Source: Alphaproteobacteria bacterium
GTDB taxonomy: Bacteria > Pseudomonadota > Alphaproteobacteria > Rhodobacterales > Rhodobacteraceae
Length of the DNA stretch: 14,259 nucleotides
Assembly: GCA_003694465.1 (NCBI GenBank)
Contig: RFKM01000027.1
Span: forward strand, 1-14,259
Direction: 5' to 3'
The translations under genes and the position numbers were made by a program. Positions 7,084-13,474 of the stretch are shown one piece after another. Numbering within the stretch: position 1 is the first letter of the stretch; every line of letters begins with the position of its first letter. The notes beneath the pieces were generated by a model, which worked only from the letters and a program-made list of their open reading frames with translations, made no database searches and was not told the DNA's origin.

Positions 7084-8079
7084 ATGCGCACCATCGCCCC
7101 CTTCCCCGCAACCCGCCTGCGCCGCAACCGCCGCAGCGCCCCCTTGCGCGCTTTGGTGCGCGAAACCACCCTGACGCCCGGTGACCTGATCTGGCCGATG
7201 TTCGTCATGGAAGGGGAAAACGACAGCCACGAGGTGCCCTCGATGCCGGGGGTGCGGCGCCTCACCGTCGATCGGATCGTCGCCGAGGCGCGGCGCGCGG
7301 CCAGCCTCGGCATCCCGGCGGTCTGCCTCTTTCCCTATATCGAGCCGGCGCTGAAGACCGAGGCCTGCGAAAACGCCTGGGATCCGGACAACCTCTCGAA
7401 CCGCGCCACGAATGCGATCCGCGAGGCCGGCATCGACATCGCGGTGATGACCGACGTCGCCCTCGACCCCTACAATGCCAACGGGCACGACGGCATCGTG
7501 CGCGGCGGCGAGATCGTCAACGACGAGACCGTCGAGGCGCTGGTGAAGATGGCACTGGCCCAGGCCGAGGCGGGGGCCGACATTCTCGGCCCGTCCGACA
7601 TGATGGACGGGCGCGTCGGCGCCATCCGCGCCGCGCTCGAAGAGGCCGGCCACGGCCATGTCTCGATCATGTCCTACTCGGCGAAATACGCCTCGGCCTT
7701 CTATGGCCCGTTCCGCGATGCGGTGGGTGCCTCGGGGGCGCTGAAGGGCGACAAGAAGACCTACCAGATGGACCCGGCCAATGCCGAAGAGGCGCTGCGG
7801 CTGGTCGAGCGCGACCTTGCCGAGGGCGCCGACATGGTGATGGTCAAGCCCGGCATGCCCTATCTCGACATCGCCCGGGCGGTGAAAGCGCATTTCCGGG
7901 TGCCGACCTACGCCTACCAGGTGTCGGGCGAATACGCGATGCTGAACGCGGCGGCGCAGAACGGCTGGCTCGACGGCGAGGCGGTGATGCTCGAGAGCCT
8001 GATCGCCTTCAAGCGCGCCGGGCTCGACGGGGTCCTGACCTATTTCGCCCCCCGTGTCGCCGAGATCCTGAACGGCTGA
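7084..8079 (+). CDS. hemB: Porphobilinogen synthase (delta-aminolevulinic acid dehydratase)
   Basis: Condenses two 5-aminolevulinate molecules to porphobilinogen in the cytoplasm, feeding haem, sirohaem, cobalamin and bacteriochlorophyll synthesis. The protein has 331 residues, a normal length. Both substrate-binding lysines are visible: K201 in SYSAKYASAFYGPFRDA and K255 in MVMVKPGMPYLD. At the site where zinc enzymes such as E. coli HemB have three cysteines, this one reads DVALDPYNANGHDG (124-137), with Ala126, Asp128 and Asp136 at the cysteine positions. It therefore cannot use that zinc site; the Rhodobacter capsulatus enzyme, which is of this type, has been reported to work without a metal requirement. 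ATG 7084 has GAGGA at 7072-7076. Upstream in-frame codons would add a basic leader and lack such a site. It is divergent from the Cys-rich gene. Confidence 0.97.
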   Translation: MRTIAPFPATRLRRNRRSAPLRALVRETTLTPGDLIWPMFVMEGENDSHEVPSMPGVRRLTVDRIVAEARRAASLGIPAVCLFPYIEPALKTEACENAWDPDNLSNRATNAIREAGIDIAVMTDVALDPYNANGHDGIVRGGEIVNDETVEALVKMALAQAEAGADILGPSDMMDGRVGAIRAALEEAGHGHVSIMSYSAKYASAFYGPFRDAVGASGALKGDKKTYQMDPANAEEALRLVERDLAEGADMVMVKPGMPYLDIARAVKAHFRVPTYAYQVSGEYAMLNAAAQNGWLDGEAVMLESLIAFKRAGLDGVLTYFAPRVAEILNG

Positions 8080-8123
8080 CGGGCCGGCACCGCGCCAGAG
8101 CCCCGGCACGATCCCGCGTCCCT

Positions 8124-8164
8124 ACGCGCCGGCGCGTGACAGCGCCCCCGGCCCGCGATACACT
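8124..8164 (+). promoter_or_regulatory. Candidate promoter with overlapping palindrome, SYLF lipoprotein gene
   Basis: GTGACA (8136-8141, 5/6 to TTGACA) and TACACT (8159-8164, 4/6 to TATAAT) are separated by 17 bases. A perfect 14-base palindrome, ACGCGCCGGCGCGT (8124-8137), overlaps the first two bases of the -35 box, a usual position for an operator. It could instead be a weak hairpin ending hemB transcription, but no T-run follows. The nine bases GCGTGACAG around the -35 recur before purF. Confidence 0.4.
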
Positions 8165-8173
8165 GCGCCCGAA

Positions 8174-8209
8174 GCCGGGCGAAGACCCGGCCGCTCCCGC
8201 CCGAGCGGC
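8174..8209 (+). other. Two tandem hairpins in the leader of the SYLF gene
   Basis: GCCGGG/CCCGGC (8174-8179 and 8186-8191) and GCCGCTC/GAGCGGC (8190-8196 and 8203-8209) form two adjacent stems of 6 and 7 bp with six-base loops, sharing their boundary bases. They sit between the candidate promoter and the ribosome-binding site (AAGGAAAGGACGAGG, about 8217-8230). They could stabilise or regulate the mRNA. In such G+C-rich DNA, chance stems are common. Confidence 0.3.
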
Positions 8210-8231
8210 GGATCGAAGGAAAGGACGAGGC

Positions 8232-8798
8232 ATGAGCGAATTTTCACGGCGCGGGTTTCTGCTGGGCACGACGGGCGCGGCGCTGGTTCTGGCCGGATGC
8301 GCCGGCGGGCGCGACATCCGGGCCAGCGAGGCCGACCGGATCGACGCAAGGGTGCAGGCCACCCTCGAACAGATGTATCGCGAAATTCCCGACAGCCGGC
8401 GCCTCGCCGAAAAGGCCGTCGGGATGCTGGTGATGCCGCTGGTCACCGAGGCGAGTTTCGGCATCGGCGGCGCCTACGGGCGCGGCGCGCTGCTCGTGAA
8501 CGGCGTCACCGTCGATTACTACTCGCAGGCGCGGGCCAGCATCGGCCTGCAGCTCGGCGCCCAGCAATATGCCCACGTGCTGTTCTTCATGACCGAAGAG
8601 GCGCTGGCCGATTTCCGCACCGCCCCGGGCTGGACGGCCGGGGCCGACATCAAATATGCCGTCGCCACCGAGGGCGGGCGCTTCTCGGCCGACACGATCA
8701 CCACCACCTCGCCGGTGGTCGCGGTGGTCTTCGGGCAGGCCGGGCTGATCGTCGGGGTGAGCCTCGAGGGGGCGAAATACTCCCGCATCGTGCCCTGA
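8232..8798 (+). CDS. SYLF/YSC84-domain lipoprotein with Tat signal
   Basis: A 188-residue exported protein. The N-terminus has a twin-arginine motif (SRRGFLLG, residues 5-12), a hydrophobic stretch, and a lipobox ending L-A-G-C23, predicting Tat export and lipid anchoring at Cys23. The mature domain resembles the SYLF (YSC84-related) lipid-binding family. The features are AVGMLVMPLVTEASFGIGGAYGRGALLV, a YYSQARASIGLQLGAQQYAHVLFFM segment that I shorten here to YYSQ...GLQLGAQ, and a terminal GLIVGVSLEGAKYSRI. SYLF proteins bind phosphoinositide-type lipids in eukaryotes; bacterial roles are poorly known. ATG 8232 follows the ribosome-binding site AAGGACGAGG closely. The frame is open further upstream, but that part is Pro/Arg-rich and covers the leader hairpins. 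It lies 152 bases after hemB with its own candidate promoter, and converges on the phospholipase gene. Confidence 0.85.
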   Translation: MSEFSRRGFLLGTTGAALVLAGCAGGRDIRASEADRIDARVQATLEQMYREIPDSRRLAEKAVGMLVMPLVTEASFGIGGAYGRGALLVNGVTVDYYSQARASIGLQLGAQQYAHVLFFMTEEALADFRTAPGWTAGADIKYAVATEGGRFSADTITTTSPVVAVVFGQAGLIVGVSLEGAKYSRIVP

Positions 8799-8804
8799 GC
8801 CGGG

Positions 8805-8816
8805 CCGGGCGCCCGG
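8805..8816. terminator. Palindrome between convergent genes, possible bidirectional terminator
   Basis: CCGGGCGCCCGG is a perfect 12-base palindrome within the 24-base gap between the stops of the SYLF gene (plus) and the phospholipase gene (minus). The position suits a shared terminator, but there is no T-tract on either side and the hairpin loop would have to open the central bases. The call is therefore weak. Confidence 0.2.
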
Positions 8817-8822
8817 GGCGCC

Positions 8823-9278
8823 TCAGTAGCCTCGGTAGCCGCCGCGCAGCATCGCCTCGGCCATGAGCCGGCCGAGGCGGTCGAGCACCGCCGTCGGCGG
8901 CTCGCGCCCCGAAACCACCCCCGCCGCCCAGTCGGCCGCCGCCAGCGAAAGCTTGCGCTGATAGCCGGCCGGGTCGGCGCAGGGGGTCATGGCGATCGCC
9001 TCGTAAACCGCGCGCGCCTTCTCGGCCAGCGCCGGCCCGGGCCATGGCCGGCTGCGCAGCTCGCCCATGAAGGCCAGATCGCAGCCGCAGTTGAAGGCGC
9101 CCAGCTGCGCAACGCACATGTCATGGCGGAAGCAGGCGGCATCGAGCGCGTCGAGAATCGGCCCGGCGCCGAAATTCGGCCCGCACCAGTTGCCGTGAAT
9201 CGCCACCGCCGGCCCCTGCGCCACCGCCGCGCCGGGGGCCGCCAGAAGCCACAGGATCAGCCCGAAAGTCCGCCACAT
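8823..9278 (-). CDS. Secreted phospholipase A2-like enzyme
   Basis: A 151-residue protein with a Sec signal peptide (MWRTFGLILWLLAAPGAAVA, likely cut after A20). The mature part carries the hallmarks of small secreted phospholipase A2: a calcium-loop-like WCGPNFG (residues 31-37), the catalytic dyad C49-F-R-H52-D53-M-C55, and C64-G-C66-D67 supplying the second Asp. With C32 and a later cysteine (TPCADP) there are six cysteines, enough for three disulfides. It should hydrolyse the sn-2 ester of phospholipids outside the cytoplasmic membrane, with Ca2+. This is inferred from motifs; activity is untested. I chose ATG 9278 because the signal peptide begins there; a longer open frame upstream is low-complexity. 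No Shine-Dalgarno sequence precedes this ATG, and a promoter-like pair places +1 on its A, suggesting leaderless translation. It is divergent from purF. Confidence 0.82.
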   Translation of the reverse strand: MWRTFGLILWLLAAPGAAVAQGPAVAIHGNWCGPNFGAGPILDALDAACFRHDMCVAQLGAFNCGCDLAFMGELRSRPWPGPALAEKARAVYEAIAMTPCADPAGYQRKLSLAAADWAAGVVSGREPPTAVLDRLGRLMAEAMLRGGYRGY

Positions 9279-9313
9279 GGCGCCATTTTGCCCCGGCTCG
9301 GCACGCCGGTCCA
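9279..9313 (-). promoter_or_regulatory. Candidate promoter for a leaderless phospholipase mRNA
   Basis: On the minus strand TGGACC (9313-9308, 4/6 to TTGACA) and CAAAAT (9290-9285, 4/6 to TATAAT) are 17 bases apart. The -10 sits in GGGGCAAAATGGCGCC (9294-9279), which ends exactly at the ATG. Six bases separate the -10 from the A of the start codon, so transcription would begin at or within a base of the ATG. Closely similar 16-mers precede hemB and the GST gene. Confidence 0.4.
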
Positions 9314-9365
9314 GAGCCTCGCCGCCCCGGCCGGGGCCAAATTGCCGCGCGGCAGCGGCGAAGGC

Positions 9366-9394
9366 GTGACAGAAGCACGATCTCGCCTTATGAG
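9366..9394 (+). promoter_or_regulatory. purF: Candidate purF promoter
   Basis: GTGACA (9366-9371) and TATGAG (9389-9394) are separated by 17 bases. The -35 hexamer matches five of six consensus bases and the -10 four of six. The predicted start near 9401 gives a leader of about 30 bases holding AGGAG (9414-9418). I saw no PurR-type operator that I could defend. The flanking nonamer GCGTGACAG is identical to that of the SYLF promoter. Confidence 0.4.
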
Positions 9395-9429
9395 GGGGCT
9401 CAAACGCGCCCACAGGAGTCTTCGCTGCC

Positions 9430-10908
9430 ATGCACGCCCGCGCCGCCCTGCCCCTCGCCCATCCGTTCGACGACGACAAGCTCAAGGAAGAATGCGGCGT
9501 CTACGGGGTGATCGGACAGCCGGAAGCGGCCAATTTCGTCGCCCTCGGGCTGCACGCGCTCCAGCATCGCGGGCAGGAAGCGGCCGGCATCGTCAGCTAC
9601 GACCCGCAGGAGGGCTTCAACTCGGTGCGCCGCTTCGGCTACGTGCGCGACAACTTCACCAAGGCGAGCCTGATGGAAACCCTGCCCGGGGCGATCGCCA
9701 TCGGGCATGTGCGCTATTCCACCGCCGGCCGAAAGGGCGCGGCGATCCGCGACGTGCAGCCCTTCTTCGGCGAGTTCTCGCTGGGCGGGGCGGCGATTGC
9801 CCACAACGGCAACCTGACCAACGCCGAAGAGCTGCGCCACGACCTGATCGAGCGCGGCTCGATCTTCCAGTCGGGTTCCGACACCGAATGCATCATCCAC
9901 CTGATGGCGAAGTCGATGGCCAAGACCATCCCCGACCGGATGGAAGACGCCCTGCGCCGGGTCGAGGGCGCCTTCTCGATCGTCGCCATGACCCGCACCA
10001 AGCTGATGGGGGTGCGCGACCCGCGCGGCGTGCGCCCGCTGGTGCTGGGCCGGCTAGGGGGCGAAAGCTGGGTGCTCTCGTCCGAGACCTGCGCGCTCGA
10101 CATCATCGGCGCCGAGTTCGTGCGCGAGATCGAGCCCGGCGAAATGGTGGTGATTTCCTCCGATGGCAGCCTCGAAAGCCGCCGCCCCTTCCGCCCCACC
10201 GAGCCGCGCTTCTGCATCTTCGAGCATGTCTATTTCTCGCGCCCCGATTCGCTGATCGGCGGGCGCTCGGTCTATGAAACCCGCCGCCAGATCGGCGTCG
10301 AGCTGGCCCGCGAGGCGCCGGTGGAGGCCGATCTCGTCTGCCCCGTGCCCGACAGCGGCACCCCGGCGGCGATCGGCTATGCCGCCGAAAGCGGCATCGA
10401 GTTCGGCCTCGGCATCACCCGCAACCAGTACATGGGCCGGACCTTCATCGAACCCACCGAGCAGATCCGCAACATGGGCGTGCGCCTCAAGCTCAACGTC
10501 AACCGGGCGCTGATCGCCGGCAAGCGGGTGGTGCTGGTCGATGACAGCGTCGTGCGCGGGACCACCAGCCGCAAGATCCGCGAGATGATCCTCGATGCCG
10601 GCGCCCGCGAGGTGCATTTCCGCATCGCTTCCCCGCCGACATCATGGCCCTGTTTCTATGGCGTCGACACCCCGGAACGGTCGAAACTGCTGGCCGCGAC
10701 GATGAGCGAGGAAGAGATGCGCGCCCATCTCGGCGTCGACAGCCTCAAGTTCATCTCGCTCGACGGGCTCTACCGCGCCGTGGGCGAGGCGCGCGGGCGC
10801 GACCCGGAGCGCCCGCAATATTGCGATGCCTGCTTCTCGGGCGATTATCCCGTCGCCCCGTCCGACATGATCGCCCGCGGCTTCACCCTGAAGACGGCCG
10901 CCGAATGA
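9430..10908 (+). CDS. purF: Amidophosphoribosyltransferase
   Basis: First committed enzyme of purine synthesis: transfers ammonia from glutamine to PRPP, giving 5-phosphoribosylamine. The protein has 492 residues. The N-terminal Ntn glutaminase domain has its nucleophile at Cys22 (ECGVYGV); the 21 residues before it would be a propeptide removed by autoprocessing, as in Bacillus subtilis PurF. The C-terminal phosphoribosyltransferase domain has the PRPP loop VVLVDDSVVRGTTS (367-380). Four cysteines, C262 (FCIFEHVYFSRPDS), C408 (WPCFYG), and C465/C468 (YCDACF), fall at the positions of the [4Fe-4S] ligands of the B. subtilis type, so an oxygen-sensitive cluster is expected. AGGAG at 9414-9418 supports ATG 9430. 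The next gene starts inside its stop codon. Confidence 0.97.
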   Translation: MHARAALPLAHPFDDDKLKEECGVYGVIGQPEAANFVALGLHALQHRGQEAAGIVSYDPQEGFNSVRRFGYVRDNFTKASLMETLPGAIAIGHVRYSTAGRKGAAIRDVQPFFGEFSLGGAAIAHNGNLTNAEELRHDLIERGSIFQSGSDTECIIHLMAKSMAKTIPDRMEDALRRVEGAFSIVAMTRTKLMGVRDPRGVRPLVLGRLGGESWVLSSETCALDIIGAEFVREIEPGEMVVISSDGSLESRRPFRPTEPRFCIFEHVYFSRPDSLIGGRSVYETRRQIGVELAREAPVEADLVCPVPDSGTPAAIGYAAESGIEFGLGITRNQYMGRTFIEPTEQIRNMGVRLKLNVNRALIAGKRVVLVDDSVVRGTTSRKIREMILDAGAREVHFRIASPPTSWPCFYGVDTPERSKLLAATMSEEEMRAHLGVDSLKFISLDGLYRAVGEARGRDPERPQYCDACFSGDYPVAPSDMIARGFTLKTAAE

Positions 10909-11444
10909 GCCCCGCGCACCCGCTTCTCGAAAGCCCCGAATGGCAACGGCTGATGGCGCGCGGCGGCATCCTGCCGCTCGCCCTCGCCGCCCCCGATGTC
11001 TGGCCGCACGGCCCGATCCCGCCGGGCGAGAACAGCCTCGAGCGCGGAGACGACAGCCTTTCGCGCAACTATTGCACCTGCGGCGGGCATCGCTTCCTGC
11101 GCGCGCTCTTGCTCCTGCCGATCCGGGGGGCGCGCACCGTCTTCGGGCTCGACGGCTGGGCCAGCGTCTCGGAGGAGACCTGGCGCGCCTTTCTGGCCGC
11201 CCGCGCCGGGGGCGAGGCCTTCACCGGCGCCTTCGCCTGGGCGGCGAACGCCCTGCCCGGCGAGGCGAGCAAAGAGCCTGTGCCCTGCAATCTCGTGCCC
11301 GGCCCGCCCGGCCAGCCGCCGCGCCTTCAGCCCCACCCCGGCAGCGCCCTGCACGCCCTTCAGGCCGAGGGAATTGCGCAGGAGCGCCTCGTGGCGCTGT
11401 TCGAGGCCGCGGGGCAGGATCCGGCCGCCCTCGCCGGCGCCTGA
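10905..11444 (+). CDS. DUF2199-like protein, coupled to purF
   Basis: A 179-residue soluble protein whose ATG overlaps the purF stop in ATGA, so translation is very likely coupled. The central and C-terminal parts fit the DUF2199 pattern as I know it: a Cys then (F/L)R-hydrophobic-P-(V/I) segment (residues 57-74), a (W/G)-x-S-x-S-x-x-x-(F/W) segment (GWASVSEETWRAF, 84-96), and a C-terminal P-R-L...HP...Q-x-x-GI stretch (about 138-157). The N-terminal CxxCG zinc-knuckle-like motif usual in that family is absent; instead a C-T-C-G-G-H sits at 57-62. The function of DUF2199 proteins is not known, and I infer no role in purine synthesis beyond the coupling. The family call is from memory of the pattern and is moderate. 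The gene converges on the TauE gene 43 bases away. Confidence 0.72.
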   Translation: MSPAHPLLESPEWQRLMARGGILPLALAAPDVWPHGPIPPGENSLERGDDSLSRNYCTCGGHRFLRALLLLPIRGARTVFGLDGWASVSEETWRAFLAARAGGEAFTGAFAWAANALPGEASKEPVPCNLVPGPPGQPPRLQPHPGSALHALQAEGIAQERLVALFEAAGQDPAALAGA

Positions 11445-11487
11445 GCGCCGCCGCCGAAACCGCGTGCCTCGCCCCGGCGCGGGCGCG

Positions 11488-12312
11488 TCAGATCATCCCG
11501 CCCAGCGCCTTGCGCAGCATGTTCGCCGCCACCAGCGTCAGGAACACGCCGAACACCCGCTTCAGCGGCTTCGGGTCGAGGGCATGGGCGATGCGCACCC
11601 CGATCGGCGCGGTGAGCAGCGTCATGGCGATGACCACGAGGAAGGCCGGGACATTCACCGCCCCGATGGTAAAGGGCGGCGCCCCCGGCACCTCGACGAA
11701 CAGGAAGGCGATCACCGAGGGCAGCGCGATGATGAAGCCGAACCCCGCCGCAGTGGCCACGGCGCGGTGGATCGGTACGCCGTGCAGGGTCATGATCGGA
11801 ACCCCGAAGGAGCCGCCGCCGATTCCCATCAGCACCGACAGAAAGCCCACCATCGGCGAGAGCAGGCTGCGCAGGAGCGGGCCGGGCATGTCATGGGCAA
11901 TGCGCCAGTCGTGGCGGCCGAAGAGCATGTAAAGGCCGATGCCGAAGGCCAGCACCCCGAAGATCGCCTGCAATTGCGGGGTGCGCAGGCTGGCGGCGAC
12001 CAGAACGCCGATCACCGCGCCAAAGACGATCCCCGGCGCCCAGCCCTTCAGGATGGTCCATTCCACCGCCCCCTTGCGGTTGTGCGAGAGCACCGAGCGC
12101 GCCGAGGTGACGATGATCGTCGCCAGCGAGGTGGCCAGGCAGACCTGCATCAGTTCGCCCTGTTCGTAGCCGAGGCCGGCAAAGAGGTAATAGAAGGCCG
12201 GCACGAGGACGATACCGCCCCCGACCCCGAGCAGCCCGGCCAGAACCCCGGCGAGGGCGCCGATGGCCATGAGCAGCAGAAGCAGCGGCAGAAGGGTTGC
12301 AATATCGGGCAT
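11488..12312 (-). CDS. TauE/SafE-family sulfite/anion exporter-like permease
   Basis: A 274-residue inner-membrane protein with about eight hydrophobic segments. Two internal repeats each carry the family's glycine motif: LLGVGGGIVLVP (about residues 27-38) and LMGIGGGSFGVP (161-172), typical of the TauE/SafE (DUF81) fold. Members export sulfite, sulfoacetate or other organic anions, and the substrate here cannot be told. The loop DWRIAHDMPG between the halves is cytoplasmic or periplasmic linker. Its ATG directly follows the dusA stop (TGAATG), so the two genes should be transcribed together and translation is probably coupled. No sulfur-metabolism gene lies nearby to support a specific substrate. 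It converges on the DUF2199-like gene. Confidence 0.92.
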   Translation of the reverse strand: MPDIATLLPLLLLLMAIGALAGVLAGLLGVGGGIVLVPAFYYLFAGLGYEQGELMQVCLATSLATIIVTSARSVLSHNRKGAVEWTILKGWAPGIVFGAVIGVLVAASLRTPQLQAIFGVLAFGIGLYMLFGRHDWRIAHDMPGPLLRSLLSPMVGFLSVLMGIGGGSFGVPIMTLHGVPIHRAVATAAGFGFIIALPSVIAFLFVEVPGAPPFTIGAVNVPAFLVVIAMTLLTAPIGVRIAHALDPKPLKRVFGVFLTLVAANMLRKALGGMI

Positions 12313-13377
12313 TCAGGCCTCCCGCACTTGAGGTTGCACCATCGGCTCTTCGGGCACTTGGGCCAGCGCGTCAAGCACCAGCTCCGGCCCTGCCCCCGGC
12401 CGCGCCGCCCCTTCCGAGAGCACCCGCCGCCACGCCCGCGCCCCGGGTCGTCCGGCAAAGAGGCCGAGCATGTGCCGGGTGACATCGCCGAGGCGGCCGC
12501 CCCCGGCCAGATGCGCCTCGATATAGGGCAGCATCGCCCGGGCGACGTCGTGCTCGCTGGGCGAAGGGCCGGGGGCGCCGAAGATCTCCGCATCCGCCCC
12601 CAGCAGCACCGCCGCCGGGCTGTGATAGGCCGCACGCCCGATCATCACCCCGTCCATCCCGGCCTCCAGATGGGCGCGCGCCGCCTCCAGCGTGGCGATG
12701 CCGCCATTGATCGACAGGTGCATGTCGGCAAAGGCCGCCTTCATCCGGTGCACCAGCGGATGGTCGAGCGGCGGCACGTCACGGTTCTGCTTCGGGCTCA
12801 GCCCTTCGAGCCAGGCCTTGCGGGCATGGATCGTGGCGCGCCGCACGCCGGCGCCGCGCACCGCCTCGAGAAAGGCCGGCAAGACCTCCTCGGGCTCCTG
12901 ATCGTCAACGCCGATGCGGCATTTCACCGTGACTTCAACCCCTCCGGCGGCGTCCTGCATCGCCGCGAGGCACTCGGCCACGAGCGCCGGGCTTTTCATC
13001 AGCACCGCCCCGAAGGCGCCCGACTGCACCCGGTCCGACGGGCAGCCGACGTTGAGGTTCACCTCGTCGTAGCCGCGCGCCACGCACAGGCGCGTGGCCT
13101 CGGCCAGCTCTTCCGGGTCCGACCCGCCCAGCTGCACGGCGACGGGATGCTCCTCGGGGCTGAAGTCGAGCAGATGCCCCGCCCCGCCCCGCACCAAGGC
13201 CGGCGCGGTGACCATCTCGGTATAGAGCAGCGCCTCGCGGCTCATCAGCCGGTGGAAATACCGGCAATGGCGGTCGGTCCAGTCCATCATCGGGGCGACC
13301 GACAGGCGCGCGGCGCGGCGCACGGCATCGGCGGCAGTGATGGCCTCGGCGGCAACGGGCGGGCTTGCGTTCGTCAT
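12313..13377 (-). CDS. dusA: tRNA-dihydrouridine synthase A
   Basis: FMN enzyme reducing uridines in the tRNA D-loop (U20/U20a in E. coli) with NADPH. The 354-residue protein has the TIM-barrel start LSVAPMMDWTDRHCRYF and the catalytic cysteine C112 in NLNVGCPSDRVQSG. FMN/tRNA segments KCRIGVDDQ (152-160) and IHARKAWLEGLSPKQNRDVP (184-203, a DusA signature) follow, then SINGGI (222-227) and the phosphate-binding GVMIGRAAYHSP. The DusA-specific signature separates it from DusB and DusC. I chose ATG 13377 (MTNASPP); the frame extends upstream but that part covers the divergent GST promoter region and is not DusA-like. A G-rich AACAGGGGG precedes the ATG. The TauE-type permease gene directly follows. 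Confidence 0.95.
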   Translation of the reverse strand: MTNASPPVAAEAITAADAVRRAARLSVAPMMDWTDRHCRYFHRLMSREALLYTEMVTAPALVRGGAGHLLDFSPEEHPVAVQLGGSDPEELAEATRLCVARGYDEVNLNVGCPSDRVQSGAFGAVLMKSPALVAECLAAMQDAAGGVEVTVKCRIGVDDQEPEEVLPAFLEAVRGAGVRRATIHARKAWLEGLSPKQNRDVPPLDHPLVHRMKAAFADMHLSINGGIATLEAARAHLEAGMDGVMIGRAAYHSPAAVLLGADAEIFGAPGPSPSEHDVARAMLPYIEAHLAGGGRLGDVTRHMLGLFAGRPGARAWRRVLSEGAARPGAGPELVLDALAQVPEEPMVQPQVREA

Positions 13378-13423
13378 GCCCCCTGTTCGCCCGGAATGGC
13401 GCCGCTGTCCACCCCGTCGCCCC

Positions 13424-13458
13424 TTTTCGCCCGCCCCTGCCCGTGGCAATCTGGCGCC
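13424..13458 (+). promoter_or_regulatory. Candidate promoter of the GST gene with GTGGCAA element
   Basis: TTTTCG (13424-13429) and CAATCT (13447-13452) are 17 bases apart, the latter inside GTGGCAATCTGGCGCC (13443-13458). Each hexamer alone is poor against the sigma-70 consensus. The spacing and the C-rich spacer match the region before hemB base for base in layout: GTGGCAA begins 19 bases after the first T in both. The leader would be about 16 bases and hold GAAAGGG. Confidence 0.3.
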
Positions 13459-13474
13459 AACGAAAGGGCCCGAA

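Noticed and set aside
7084..8109. Minus-strand open frame opposite hemB
   Set aside because: Shadow of hemB; its His/Val/Gly/Asp-rich sequence mirrors hemB codons.
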